From: Bos javanicus
Taxonomy: Eukaryota; Chordata; Mammalia; Artiodactyla; Bovidae
Direction of reading: 5' to 3'
DNA: 64,000 nucleotides
Assembly (NCBI RefSeq): GCF_032452875.1
Contig: NC_083870.1
Location: forward strand, 8,432,001 to 8,496,000
Numbering within the stretch: the first letter of the stretch is position 1; every line of letters begins with the position of its first letter. The notes beneath the pieces were generated by a model. The model saw only the letters and a program-made list of their open reading frames with translations, was not told where the DNA came from and did not search any database. Position numbers and translations under genes: made by a program. Shown piece after piece: positions 11,430-24,400 of this stretch.

Positions 11430-12505
11430 ACCGTGAAGACTGTACCCATGTGAATTACCCTTGTGAGTACTGAGTAACAGGCACAGAGTCCCTAGAAACC
11501 AGTGTAAACCTAGCAGACTTCTTTGAAGACGTGAGGTTAGAATGGAATTTAAGAAGAGGTGTGGGAGATAGTCAGGAGGGCCCCAAACAAAAAAAGGCGT
11601 GGAGAAGCTGAGGCAAGGGGGAGCCAATTGTTCAGTGGTGGCAGAAAACACCTGAAGGGCAGTTGGATACTAAACAATTCTATTTTTCCTTCTGACTGGG
11701 TGACTTTGATTAAAGAAACAGGCTTGTGATAGGGTGGCAGGTAGACCCTGCAAGAATTTGGAGTCTTGAGGCAGGAGCAGGACTGCTAGGGATTAAAGAA
11801 GGTCTAAATGTGGAGGTGAGGGAGGAACTATAGGTAAAGAAGACCCTGAGGTGGAAGTTGAGGAAGAGGAAGCAGGGAAAATAGAGGTGCTTCAGTCTGC
11901 CTTAGTAGCTCCTGCTGGGCTGCCATGCATTGCTTGGGATATAGGGGATTAAGGCAAGCCATAGACAGTGGCGGTGTGTGCCGTGCTCACTGGGGCTGGG
12001 CTTCGTTGCTCACGTTCTGTACCAGGCAGTGCCTTGCACAGTGCACTGGAGTTTGTGCCACCGAGCATGGCACTTGCTCCCTCAGCAGCACCGGGAACGG
12101 AGCAGGCCCCTGCTCCGCTCCATCTCTTCTCTTCGTCGTGTATGGCCCCACTGCTGTGCTTGGCCCTGGCCCTTCCTCCCATCCTCCTACCAGCGAGGCT
12201 AGAGGAGGGAGAAACAGGAGAGTGGGACAAGGCCAGAGTGATCTTCAAATGTTTCATCTAAGTAGCAAAATTGGGCCGCCAATAACATGAGCTAATGGTA
12301 TAATCAGCCAAGTTCGGTCCTAAGTAGACCTGAGGTACAAACGCAAACAATACATGACTAAAGATGCTCACCGCAACCTGGGGAAATGTTTTGTAGTATA
12401 CCTCTGCAAAGAGAAAGATAGGATGATATGAAGAACTGTATAATAAAGGCAAACTGAACTGATGCCCAGGCTTCAGTGGGCTCTGAGGTTTCAGGAGGAT
12501 GAATC
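11430..12505. other. Intergenic, nothing recognised
   Basis: Open frames around 11925-12290 overlap on both strands, lack homology I recognise and have no splice-supported context. I see no gene here. Confidence 0.4.
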
Positions 12506-12506
12506 C

Positions 12507-12632
12507 TGGGATTCCCTAGTGGTCCAATGGTTAGGACTCCGTGCTTCCTCTGCAGGGGATACAGATTTGATCTCTGGTCAACTAACATCCTGCATGCTGT
12601 GCAGTGTGGTCAAATAAAATAAAATAAAAAAG
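12507..12632 (+). mobile_element. tRNA-derived cetartiodactyl SINE (CHR type)
   Basis: Starts GGGATTCCCTAGTGGTCCAA, continues with 'ggttaggactccgtgcttcc' and 'ggggatacagatttgatctc', and ends in a (AAAAT)n tail. Confidence 0.85.
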
Positions 12633-12639
12633 GAGAGTG

Positions 12640-14887
12640 TCCTGGGCTGGGCCTTATGAACAGGTAATTATGATACCCCTTCTTACGTTTCTTTAGTGTC
12701 TATGGTAATTCACACTTTGTAAATCACTTTCATATGTACTATTTTAAGAGAAAGCCCTTTTCTCACTGAATAAGGTTCTGACTGCCATGAAGAAGTTTTT
12801 CCCAGGAAGGCGCTGAGCTCAGAGGCCACCTGTATGATTGGGCGGGTAGGTGGGTGGAGTCAGACAGTGAAAGAGAAGAGAGGGCTGCTCCCCAAAGAGA
12901 AGTGATGGGCATTCTGGCCCTAAATCCCAAGCAAGGCCTCACCCCTTTCCAGAATGTTCTCATCATAGCACCCTCCCCAGAACAAGGCCATAGACTACCT
13001 AATATCCTGATGTCAGGAGTCCAGCAAGTTCTTCCCATGGATTAAGGAGTGCATACCTCACTCGAAGAGCCAGGATGAGCCCTGACTCCTCAGTCTGCCT
13101 AATCTATTGCCTTCATGGGGCTGAGCTGGGGTATGGATGGACAAACAGAGGAGAAACAGGAATAACAGGAGGGAGGAAAGCACGGAGACAGTTTAGATAT
13201 CTGGTCCTTAAGGGGAAAAGAATGATGTTGAGCTGAAGAAAGAAGAATCAGTGACTGCTGGGAGAGCCCAGTCCTTTCAGAAGTTCAAGCAGAGACAACT
13301 ATTTTATAGGATGGCAAGGGTGACTGTGTGTTTGAGTGGGGGAGGAGACTGAAGCAATAGCTGTGACTTGGACCAATTTCTTTTAAATCTTCCTGTCCCT
13401 GAGATTCTCTGTTTTAGTGGTTAGAGCAGAAGAAATCTGGGCATTTGTCCAATCACTAATTTTGTGGTGGGAGTGGGAGAGCCAGTGTTTGGGGTGGGAT
13501 GTATGCTGTGGAATGAGCTATTAATTTACATTTCCACCCCCTCTCTAGCCCCACTTCTTTAATTTTCACATAGTATTATAATATTTTATTTTCTAAAATA
13601 CCAGAGTGATGGTAAGTGACAAAACCTTCATCTCATGGTCAGGACTTGTTGGGGAGGAAGGAGGAAGAGAGTAGAACTTAATGTATTAACATTTTATTGT
13701 TAATACGTATAAGAGGATGCTTCTGAACCAGTTGAACACCTTCCTCATTGACTGTTGCTGGGGGGAAGCCAAAATCATTGGCAGCAAGAGTAACCAGCTG
13801 ACAGCTGCAGGAAACCACCAGTTCTTAAAAAACCACTCTGAAAGAGGCGGGCGAGGGGAAGGGGGGGCAACAATGCTGAAAACTTCCTCAGACAGGACCT
13901 TGTATGGGGACAGGCCCTGAGTACTTACGTAGCTTTAGGAAGGAAAGGGAGGGCAGGAAGTAGATTGGAGGCATCCCTCATAGTCTTTGGGCAACCAACA
14001 ACAGGCCCTGCAGATCCAGTAATAAATTTCACCAACGGTGACCCACGTTGACACACATGTTCAAATACGGATGCAAGGAAGCACTGAGAAGCTGGAAATG
14101 TGGTCTGAACGTGGGTCAGAGGAAATAAATTAATTGACTTAATCACACTTACCTGTTCAATAAATAAACCAATTAGGTTATAAACCGGAATCAAATCATT
14201 CTCTCACAGTGTCTGGAAAGGACACAGATTTTTGCAGTTGGACTGAATCTAAGCTTTGCAAGAGCCAAGATGCAATGGCATGATCTTAAATTACTTGATC
14301 AATTATTATATTATATAATCTAATATTATATTGTAATAATAATATTATTATTACTTGGGCTATTTTGTAAAAATTTGTGCCAAAAGTTCTAGGTTACATT
14401 CAGGGGATAATAAAAAGGAAGACATGCTTTCTGTCCTCAGAGAGTTCATAGTCTGATGGCTCAGACATTTGGGTAAGACAAAGATTTTAGACATGTGTGA
14501 CAGGTGTCAAGATAGAGGGGGGGGTCATAGGGTATGAGGTCACAGAAGTGTTCCTAGAGGTATCTGCCTCACCTTTGAGAAGTAAACTGTAAGCGTTTGT
14601 GGAGAGTAGGGTAGTGGTGGAAGAAGAAAGAATTTCTGCTTGCTAGGTCAGCTCCCAAGCTCTTCTCCGGTATGCAAAATCAAAATAAAGCAAACAGACT
14701 TGAAGCTGGTGGATAATACCTGTAAGGAACTGAGTAGTTGGAAGGGGTAGTTTTGGGAAGAAGCTACCATCTCAGTAGAAAGTGTTAAGTGGCAGGGGAG
14801 GATTTTAAAGACATTGAGCTGTGCATTAGAATGTGCTCTTGCTTCCCTCTCCCTTCCCCCATGCCTCTGACGTCTCCTGGAGAAACT
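12640..14887. other. Intergenic, no gene recognised
   Basis: No conserved exon was seen. An AT-rich tract (TAT/TAA motifs) lies at 14295-14360. Confidence 0.4.
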
Positions 14888-14899
14888 AAGTAGAGATTT

Positions 14900-15124
14900 G
14901 TTGCTGTTGTTGTTTAGTCACCAAGTCGAGTCCGACTCCCGGACTCTTTTGCAACCACGTGGACTGTAGCCTGCCAGGTTCCTCTGTCCATGAAATTCTC
15001 CAGGCAAGAATAATGGAGTGGGTTGCCATTTCCTTCTCCAGGAGATCTTCTTGATCCAGGGATTGAACCTACGTCTCCTGCATTGGCAAGTGGATTCTTT
15101 ACCACTGAGCCACCAGGGAAGCGC
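14900..15124 (-). mobile_element. Bov-tA SINE with target-site duplication
   Basis: Reverse-strand Bov-tA with a TTG-rich tail at the left and the tRNA-like head (rc of 'cttccctggtggctcag') at the right. It is flanked by a perfect 12-bp duplication AAGTAGAGATTT at 14888-14899 and 15125-15136, which defines the insertion precisely. Confidence 0.95.
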
Positions 15125-15756
15125 AAGTAGAGATTTAATTATTTTTAGTTATTAGACTGGGTTTCTTCTATTACGTTGTGTGTCATGACTGGGCCTCTAG
15201 GGGCCCCATCATTTTATTCAGAATACAAAAAGGCAGGATGTTGTGGTAGAAACCAGCATATTAAAATCCAAGGTTTCAGAAATGTAGCAGTTCTAGATGA
15301 TGACTAAGCCCAGGGTGGGGCCGGCATGAAAAGGAGTGGAAGTGAAGTTTCCTGAAAACAGGGAGCTTGCAAATGAATGTAGAGGAGTTGTCAGAAGATG
15401 GTAGATATGAAGGATAGAAGGTGAAGATCAGTTTTATGAGTAGAACATCATGGCGGGGGAGAGGCTCAGAGGAAAAGTCCTCTAGATGAGATCTATATCA
15501 ATTTTCTGTACAAGTCTATCTTTTCCATTATATAGTGAGAACTTAAAAAAAAAAAAAAAAAAAGTAGGGCTTTTACTTGACTCCTATTTTGTGCTCAAAA
15601 TTAAGATGTATTGAATATCCACTGTTTGCTGGCCCTTTCCCATACTTCTCACTAAATATCACAAAACCCTTTAAGATGGGTTCACTGTACAGATAAACCC
15701 AGAGAGTGTATTGCTCAACATCACACAGACAGAGGTTTCAAAGCTGCCATTGTGGG

Positions 15757-15946
15757 ACTTCCCTGATGGTCCAGTGGTTAAAAATCTGCCTTGCAATGCA
15801 GGGGAGAACGAAGATCCCACATACCTTGGAGTGACTAAGCCTGTATGCTGCAACTCCGGAGCCCACACACCACAACTAGAGAATCTGCACAACAATGAAA
15901 GACTCCCCATGATGCAGTGAAGACCTGATGCAGCCAAAAAAAAAAG
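15757..15946 (+). mobile_element. tRNA-derived cetartiodactyl SINE (CHR type)
   Basis: Begins GGACTTCCCTGATGGTCCAG and continues through 'gagcccacacaccacaact' to 'gatgcagcc' and an A-rich tail. It has inserted in a diverged MIR-like segment (15600-15750). Confidence 0.85.
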
Positions 15947-16039
15947 TTGCTATTGTACTGAAATCCAGTATTATATAATTATAAGCCTTCACAGGCACAT
16001 CAAACTCATTAAGGCCAAAGTTTAACTTGTCATCACTAC

Positions 16040-16570
16040 TGTTTCCCCCAAATTTGCCTCTTCTAAGTTTTGTTTCTCATTAAATGTCCATTGGTCCACA
16101 TTAGAAATCCAAGATTCATCTTGGAGTCTTCTAACTCCCTGACTTGGCACATGCCATCAATCACCAAGTCCTATTTGCCTCCCAAAAGTTCTCAAAGCTG
16201 TCTTCTTCCCTCTAGTCCCACTGAAATTACCTTACTTTGCATGAGATTCATTTCACTCCTGGATTTCTGCAGTAACCTTAATAGGTCCCTGCTTCCAGCC
16301 TTGACCCCTCTGATAATGCTCCACGTTTCCACCAGAGCAAACTTCCTAAAATCTCTGTTTTGAGCATTTTAAGGCCTTTGTCTTGCCCTCAGGATAAAAA
16401 TCTCTTTTAATGTGGCTTATGGACTCTTTCATTATCTGGCACCTATTTACCTCATCAGTCTCATCTCTCATCATTCCCCTCACCCTATCGTTTAGCTCTA
16501 CTGATCCATTTTTTAATTTCCCCAATGCCCTAATTTATTCCTCATTTTCAGACTGCACTATGGTTTTCTT
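16040..16570 (+). mobile_element. Ancient LINE relic, L2-like
   Basis: Pyrimidine-rich text resembling the L2 3' region ('tctgataatgctccacgtttcc', 'gtcttgccctcaggataaa', 'tctggcacctatttacctcatc'). The match is by recognition only and the edges are approximate. Confidence 0.5.
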
Positions 16571-17061
16571 GGTCTAGAACACAATCCATCTGTTAAAAGA
16601 TAATTTTCAGAAAAGGGTAAAATTATAACTCTCACTCTGTAAAAACTTATTCTGACACTTGTTAAAATGGTAAGAAAGATTTTATTCAGGATTATCACAA
16701 TAGGGGCCAACACTGTCCCAGTCAGAGAGAGACTGGATTCAACTCTGAATATAGTTGTTGCTCTAATGGTCCGGAAGTGAGCAATGAGAATGAAGACAGA
16801 ACACAAAATCTGGGGCAATGGGTCAGGGACCTGCAGCCTCTATTGGACTGAGGTGCAGAGTCCACTCTGAGTCCAGCTTTTATTCCTAATTGTAGACCAC
16901 AAGACTGTCTCAGATATTATCTTTCTCAAGACACATGCTGTTTCAGTCACATACTCCTAAATGTCCTGGACGACACTGACAGAGTCCAGATCTCTTTGTC
17001 TTCACCCCAGGCCTCTCCCTTCTGGGCTAGTCTTGGGAACAATTAGCAAGCGAGTAAACAG

Positions 17062-17232
17062 CGAGGAGATGGGGACAACAGAGGATGAGATGGTTGGATG
17101 GCATCACCGACTCAATGGACATGGGTTTGGGTGGACTCTGGGACTTGGTGATGGACAGGGAGGCCTGGCATGCTGGGGTTCATGGGGTCGCAAAGACTCA
17201 GGCACGACTGAGTGGCTGAACTGAACTGAAGC
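17062..17232 (+). mobile_element. BovB LINE 3' end, heavily 5'-truncated
   Basis: Holds the last part of the BovB 3' end ('gatgagatggttggatggcat' to 'caggcacgactgagtggc') and a short (TGAAC)n tail, 'tgaactgaactgaa'. Confidence 0.9.
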
Positions 17233-17794
17233 AACATTCATGCCTGACTCTGACCCGGTGTTTCAAGGTCCATGCTTTCATGATTCCAGTCATACTTCCT
17301 TCTGGGTCTGGCCTTGGGGTTTTTAACAAGGATATTATTCTAAGAAAAACATGAAAGATAATTATTAACATAGTTTCTTAATATATGCTGTTTTTCCAGG
17401 TGCTATTTCTATGGAGCTTCTCAAGGCTGTGAAAGTACATTATTAGGAATTCCCTCTACATACAGTAAGGACAAATAGATATTTATAGCCAATAAGCAGA
17501 ATGAAAGAGTCAATGGATGGAAAATTACATCAAGGATAAGAAGATTCTTGCTAAACCAACTTAAAATTCTTGATAAAAGCAGGCCAAGGAGATCAGAAAT
17601 TAAAGGTAAGGGGATTCTTGCTAAACTGATACCGGATTCTTCTTAAAAATGGCTACAGGCCCAAGGATGAGGTCTATCGGAAAAGAGGGCTCAGGGGACC
17701 TGTTTAAAATTTGGTCAATGAAGAGACTTTTTGTTAATACATGTATAAAAATGAACACCTGTTAAAGGTTTTATTTAACTCACAAGGTTAAACA

Positions 17795-18142
17795 AGCAGA
17801 AGACTCTTGAGAGTCCCTCAGACAGCAAGGAGATCAAACCAGTCAATCCCAAAGGAAGTCAATCTTGAATATTCATTGGAAGGACTCATGCCGAAGCTGA
17901 AGCTCCAATACTTTGGCCACCTGATGCAAAGAGCCGACTCATTGGAAAAGACCCTGATGCTGGGAAAGACTGAAGGCAGGAGGAGAAGGGGATGACAGAG
18001 GATGTGATGCTTGGATGGCATCATTGACTCAATGGACATGCGTTTGAACAAGCTCTGGGAGATGGTGAAGGACAGGGAAGCCTGGCATGATGCAGACCAT
18101 GGGGTCGCAAAGAGTTGGACACGACTGAGCAACTGAACAAAA
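17795..18142 (+). mobile_element. BovB LINE 3' end fragment
   Basis: Covers the C-terminal coding remnant (Thr-Ala-Arg-Arg-Ser-Asn-Gln-Ser-Ile frame) and the 3' end to 'gacacgactgagcaactgaac'. It is 5'-truncated and broken by stops. Confidence 0.9.
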
Positions 18143-18959
18143 GAATAGACACATTTATGTAGATCAGGGATACAGAAATATGTAAATGAAGGCAAAACTG
18201 TTTTTCCACAAATTTGGGAGGAGGGAGTTAATTGAACCTCTGTCAGACAATAGAATTTACATTGGGTTAGCTACCTACAGAGTTGTAAAATAGCCGCGTG
18301 GAAACAGAAACTTATGCAATAGGACACGCTATAGACACGTACTTTAGGTTTCCTGTCACTTCTGGGAAATCTTTCCCAAACTTCAACTTGTGAATGAGGT
18401 GCAATTTCTAGGTTATCATATTTATTACACTATATTGTCTGTAACTCCTCCCATCCCCACATAAGAACATGAGGTTTTTGAGGCAGACACTGTGAGTTAT
18501 TCAAAGTTTTCTCAGTCTGATCATCTGCTTCTAAAGGAGCACAATATTCAAAGCGGGTAGCCACAAGAAGCCACAAGATAAACATATTGCACATTAGCAG
18601 AGCTTCCGTCTTATTCTAACATCTGGGGAAACACATTTTTACATTAAAGCAGATGCTGCCCTCCCCTTCATACTCAATATTTCCTTGTTTTATTAACCAT
18701 TTCTATTTCAAGGCCTGAGGGATACCTTGGGGATACAAAAATACACCAGAGTGGTCTGCAAAGATGTACCCCAAGCAGGAAACAATTTTGATAATAAGTG
18801 GCACTAGATTGCAGGGGGGGCCACTGACACATTGAGAATCGTATTCCGACCAGCCTGGGGTGATAGGTCTTCTGACACAGCAGCCTCTCGGTTCTTCTTG
18901 GCCCCGAGGAAGGTCCTGGTAGGACTGGCTGTTTTTATAAGTCTAGGGGTGGGGACTGG

Positions 18960-19893
18960 ACATGGAATAACAGGCTGCTTCCAAATTGGGAAAGGAGTAT
19001 GTCAAGGCTGCATATTGTCACACTGCTTATTTAACTTATATACAGAGTATATCAAGCGAAATGCCAGGCTGGATGAAGCACAAGCTGGAATCAAGGGAGA
19101 AACATCAATAACCTCAGATATGCAGATGACATCACCTTTATGGCAGAAAGTGAAGAAGAACTAAAGAGCCTCTTGATTCTGAAAGTGAAAGAGGAGAGTG
19201 AAAAAACTAGATTAAAACTCAACATTCAGAAAACTAAGATCATGGCATCCGGTCCCATCACTTCATGGCAAATAGATGGGCAAACGATGGAAACAGTGAC
19301 AGACTTTATTTTTTTGGGCTCCAAAATCACTGCAGATGGTGAGTGCAGCCATGAAATTAAAAGACATTTGCTCCTTGGAAGAAAAGTTATGACCAACCTA
19401 GATAGCATATTAAAAAGCAGAGATATTACTTTGCCAACAAAGGTCCATCTAGTCAAAGCTATGGTTTTTCCAGTAGTCATGTATGGATGTGACAGTTGGA
19501 TCTTAAAACTGAACGCTGAAGAATTGATGCTCTTGAACTGCGGTGTTGGAGAAGACTCTTGAGAGTCCCTTGGACTGCAAGATCAAACCAGTCCATCCTA
19601 AAGGAAATAAGTCCTTGGTGTTCATTGGAAGGACTGATGCTGAAGCTTAAAATCCAATACTTTGGCCAACTTATGCAAAGAACTGACTCATTTGAAAAGA
19701 CCCTGATGCTGGGAAAGATTGAGGCAGGAGAAGGGGAGGACAGAGGATGAGACGGTTGGATGGCATCACCGACTCGATCGATGCACATGAGTTTGAGCAA
19801 ATTCCGGGAGTTGGTGAAGGACAGGGAAGCCTGGCATCCTGCAGTCCATGGGGTCGCTAAGAGTCGGACACGACTGAGAGGCTGAACTGAGGG
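18960..19893 (+). mobile_element. BovB LINE reverse-transcriptase to 3'-end fragment
   Basis: Starts in the RT domain ('actggacatggaataacaggc', encoding the GHG..GCF..GKGVCQGCILS region) and runs to the 3' end 'cgactgagaggctgaactgag'. The coding frame is broken by frameshifts near 19090-19140 and by stops. It ends about 200 bp before the presumed B4GALT3 transcription start. Confidence 0.93.
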
Positions 19894-19959
19894 GTGGGGA
19901 ATGGAATCCTGCTAGGAGTCGGTCCAATGGGGAAGAGACCCTGCGCCGGTTCCCAAAAC

Positions 19960-20169
19960 GTCGAGCCCCTCGTTGCCTGCGGCCTGAAGCGAGCCCCACC
20001 ATCCCCGCGGTGCTCAGACCCTGCGCTCCACGCCTGGACGACCCCCACCCTTCCGAGGCCCCGCCCCGTGACGCGAGGCCCCGCCCCCGCGACGCCCGCT
20101 TCCAAGATGGCGGCAGCGATTCCTGCCCGGCTGTCCGGGTGGCGGTGACGACGGGCGGCAGAAGGCCAG
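19960..20169 (+). promoter_or_regulatory. B4GALT3: B4GALT3 CpG promoter and non-coding exon 1
   Basis: GC- and CpG-rich block with no TATA box. An AAGATGGCGGC element (20104-20114) matches the YY1-type motif common just downstream of housekeeping starts. A good donor follows (CCAG|GTGTGT, exon end 20169). Transcription probably begins near 20085-20100; the start site is inferred. Confidence 0.65.
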
Positions 20170-20986
20170 GTGTGTAGGCTGGAGATGGTGGGGTGAGAGG
20201 CCCTGGAGAAAGGTTTGAGAGATTGGGAAGGTGAGAAGTTTTGGGTAAAGGCTGTAAACAGCCTTGAGCAAGGAGGGAGACCTAAGTGCAAGTCCGGACA
20301 GAGGCCGGCGGTCTCACTTTGCAAGGTAGAGCAATCGCCAGAGGAGGTTGGCGTGGGATGAGATGAGGCTGCTTCGGAAGAACTGGGCTGTAACCCCTTC
20401 CAGACCGCTGACCACGCCCCTCTAGGTGAGCTAGCCCAGGTTCCTGACAGGTTCTGCCCAGCCCTCCCTCTCCCTATCTCATTTCATCAATAACCCTGAT
20501 CCCCATCCTCGCTAGGATGGAGAAAGGTAGAAGAAGGTAGAGGACGCCACCCCCATCCTATTTCCTGCCGCGCTCCGGGGTTGTTTGCTTGCAGCTCCCA
20601 GGTGGTCACCTCCCTGCACCTGCGGAGCTAGCTCCCATAAATGTGAAGAACGGAAAGGAGCCAGTTTCTTCCGCCTCCCTGGGTTCTCTTGAGGCCACTT
20701 CACAGTCCTGTTAGGACTGCCTCACCCAGATCTCCAGTAGTTGCCCTGTCCCCACTCCCCAAACAGGTTGGTCCTGTTGGGGTGGGGGATGGTTACATAC
20801 CGAGTGAATCTGACACGCTATAGGATGGCTGGGGCAGAGCCGGGGACCTAGCATCTCCTGCTCCACCCCTTTTCTCTCCAACCACTTTCCCTCGCTCGCT
20901 TCCCGAGCTGGGAAACCGGCTTCACCCTGTTCCTGCCCTCTGCCCCTCTGGGGGTGGCTGGCTATCCTTGACCACTTCTGTTCCAG

Positions 20987-21132
20987 CTGGTCCCAAGATT
21001 GCTGTTGGCGTGCTGGATGGAGCCTGTCTCTGTCCTCTGTTACGTTTCCAATTTTATATAATGCTTCACATCTCTGCTCCCCCGGGACCTCCTGGAGTCC
21101 CCATGATCCTGAAGAAGACAGTTTGAATCTAG
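20987..21132 (+). other. B4GALT3: Probable second non-coding exon of B4GALT3
   Basis: It is bounded by a plausible acceptor (TTCTGTTCCAG before 20987) and a strong donor (TCTAG|GTGAGT after 21132) between the CpG exon and the coding start. It carries no reading frame joined to the protein. Inclusion in mRNA is inferred. Confidence 0.4.
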
Positions 21133-21491
21133 GTGAGTCTATCTCTCCCCCTCTAAAATTGGAAGGAATGTTCTCCAGAGAATGCTCTGGAATGGCCTTG
21201 GGACCTGAATGATGTAAGCATTCTTGGGGGTGGGGACTGAGTAGGTGGTGGGAGGGGTGGGGGAGAGTGAAACTTAGGCTGGGAGTGACAGGTGGTGCGG
21301 CCTGCCGATGGTTACATTCTATTTCTTTCTGTATCGGTGTGTGCTCCCTTCTGTGACTCTGTTCTTTTCCTTTTTCCTCTTTACCCCTGCCCACCACCTT
21401 CATCAATACCCAATGATCTCTCTTCTGGCATGCTGCCTTCCTGCCCACTCCCAGAACTTTCCTCTCTCTCTCATCCAGACCCCAGCACAGA

Positions 21492-24400
21492 ATGTTGCGG
21501 AGGTTGCTGGAGCGGCCCTGCACCCTGGCCCTACTTGTGGGCTCCCAGCTGGCAGTCATGATGTACCTGTCATTGGGGGGCTTTCGAAGCCTCAGTGCCC
21601 TCTTTGGCCGAGAGCAGGAGCCGGCATTTGACTATTCTCATCCCCATGATGTCTACAGTAACCTCAGTCACATGCCTGGGGCCCCTGTTGCCCCAGGGGG
21701 CCTCCCAGCTCCTCAAGGCCTGCCATACTGTCCCGAACGATCTCCTCTCTTAGGTGAGTGCAGAAGGAAAGCAGAAGGCAAGGCCAAGGTGTGGGGACAG
21801 GGAGGCTTGGACAAGTATAGGATGGCAGCAGTGGGTCTTCAAACTGGAGGGTCATGGAACTGGAAGGTAGGCTAATGTTGAGATAGATGGACTCTAAATT
21901 TGGAGTTTCGACTTGGGTTCTTTGATTGAGCCACAGCTTTCCATTGCCTGCCTGTTTATGGGCTCTTCATGCCTCAGGGTAGGATTAGGAGTTAGTTGGA
22001 AGTCCTGTTCTCTCCACCTGCTAACTGTAAGCTTCCAACTTTGTGAGGCAGGGGAGAGTTAAGGAACCCTAAAATAAAGCAGGCTAGGTGAGGAGCCTTC
22101 ACCTTCCAGACTTTGCAAAGTTGTCCCAATGATGGGGAACTCAAGGTTTTGTGAGATTTCTGAGCAAGCCCTTGGGGGAGCTGAGTCCCAGAATCAGACT
22201 GACAGGGACATTTCTCCTTGACCTTCTAATCCCTGACCTTGTCATTCCCTCCCGACAGTGGGTCCCATATCCGTGTCCTTTAGCCCAGTGCCATCGCTGG
22301 CAGAGATTGTGGAGAGGAATCCCCGGGTAGAACCGGGGGGCCGATACCGCCCTGCAAGGTGTGAGCCCCGGTCCCGGACAGCCATCATTGTGCCCCACCG
22401 TGCCCGGGAGCACCACCTGCGCCTGCTGCTCTACCACCTGCACCCGTTCCTGCAGCGCCAGCAGCTTGCTTACGGCATTTATGTCATCCACCAGGTACTC
22501 CCAGTTCCCACGCCACTGTGATTTTATAAGGAAGCCTCAAGCAAATTCCACTCCACTCTCATATAATGGGTCTCAAAATAATTAAAAGAGGGTCAGACTG
22601 TGGAATGTAAGAAAGCAGCAGCTTGCACTGCTCTGCCAACATATCAGCCCCATGCTTCTTCTTAAGGATATTCCCGTTGTCCTGTAATCTTCCATGATTT
22701 TTCTGTTGTTGAATTTGGAAGTGGATAGATTTGGGCTAAAGTTCTGGTTCTGCTATTTGTTCCATATGTGACCTTGAGCAACACACCCAACCTGCTAAAA
22801 TGAGGCAAAGAGTGGTAACCAATATACCACCTATTTCACATGGTTGTTGGGATTAAATGCTAAATAGTAGCATGTGTGTGTCAGGCACATGTGTGTTAGT
22901 TGCTCAGCCATGTCCAGTTCTTTGCGACCCCATAGACTGTGCCAGACAGGCTCTTCTGTCCACGGGATTCTTCAGGCAAGAATACTGGAGTGGGTTGCCA
23001 TTCCCTTCTCCAGGGGATATTCCTGACCCAGAGATCGAAGCCAGGTCTCCTGCATTGCAAGCAGGCTCTTTACCATCTGAGCCACCAGGGAAGCCCATCC
23101 GGCACATACTGATGCTCAAAAAATTTTGTTGAATGAGAAAACAAAGAAGTTGTCTTTCTCTTCATCCTCTTTATCCCATAACCTGCTTTGACTTCCCTCC
23201 ATTCACTTTTATGCTTCTTCTCCACGCCACCTATAGACCTAGTTGGTCCTCCTCCATTATCTTCCAGGCTGGAAATGGAACATTTAACAGGGCAAAGCTG
23301 CTGAATGTCGGGGTGCGGGAGGCCCTGCGAGATGAAGAATGGGACTGCTTGTTTCTGCACGATGTGGATCTCCTGCCAGAGAACGACCACAACCTGTATG
23401 TGTGCGATCCCCGAGGACCTCGGCACGTTGCTGTTGCCATGAACAAATTTGGATACAGGTAGAGGGCACAGGACGGTACTGGAAGCAGGGTATTCCACCA
23501 TCCAGTGGAAGAAGGAGGGATGGCTCCCAAAAGACGTGTGGAATCCAAGGATCTTTCTTTCCCCAGCCTCCCATATCCCCAGTACTTTGGCGGGGTCTCA
23601 GCGCTCACTCCTGACCAGTACCTGAAGATGAATGGCTTCCCCAATGAATACTGGGGCTGGGGTGGTGAGGATGACGACATTGCTACCAGGTCAGACTTCT
23701 TGCCACCACCTTCTTCCCTGACCCCAGCCTGGATCCCTATCCTCTAACACCAGCTCTAGCCCTAGTCTTTTAACACTAATTTAGCTCCCTGGTCCTGAAC
23801 GGTGCCTATTCCTCTCCCTTATCTTTGCGGTCTACCCAGGTCAGGCTTTGCATGCTGCTCCCCCTTCTGTTACCTTTCAGTCCCTTAGTGCTGGTTAATA
23901 ACATTCCCGGGAGAGAAGACAAGATCAATACAATCAATCCCAATAGTATCATGGGATTCCAGAACTGGAAAGGGGCCTAGAGACTGTTTAGTCCTGCCTC
24001 TGCTAGGATTGCATCCAAACCACTTCCTGCAGAGCTGGAAGAGGAAAGGCTCTGCTTCACATAGTCCAGAATCACTTTTTTTTTTTTTTTTAAATAAAGG
24101 GCCTGTGCCATTGGCATGATGCCAGCTTATTTTTAGCATATAAAACATTTTGACCTTCAGCCTCAGCTGACCCAATTTCATATGTCATTTGACTATTTGG
24201 GCTTGATATGCTGGGCCCCTTGCTTCTCCTCCCGCTTTGTCCTCTGGGAAGAGATCTCTATGAATTCTTGTCTTCTGTATGTGTGTAAAGCACCCAGCAA
24301 TTTCTAAATGTATGTATTCTTTCAGTACCTTCCCCAGCCATCCTCACTTCTTGCTTCTGTGTATCAGAATTGGAGTTCATTTCTTCCCAGGTCTTGATTT

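Noticed and set aside
11925..12290. 121-codon frame and its overlapping alternatives
   Set aside because: Three overlapping frames on both strands, no homology recognised, no conserved splice context.
14900..15124. Possible tRNA-Glu gene (also in the other SINE heads)
   Set aside because: The tRNA-like head belongs to Bov-tA, with degenerate arms and a target-site duplication around the whole unit.
20711..21559. 282-codon minus-strand open frame opposite B4GALT3 5' sequence
   Set aside because: It crosses B4GALT3 introns and its first coding exon, shows no domain I recognise, and has the composition of antisense noise.
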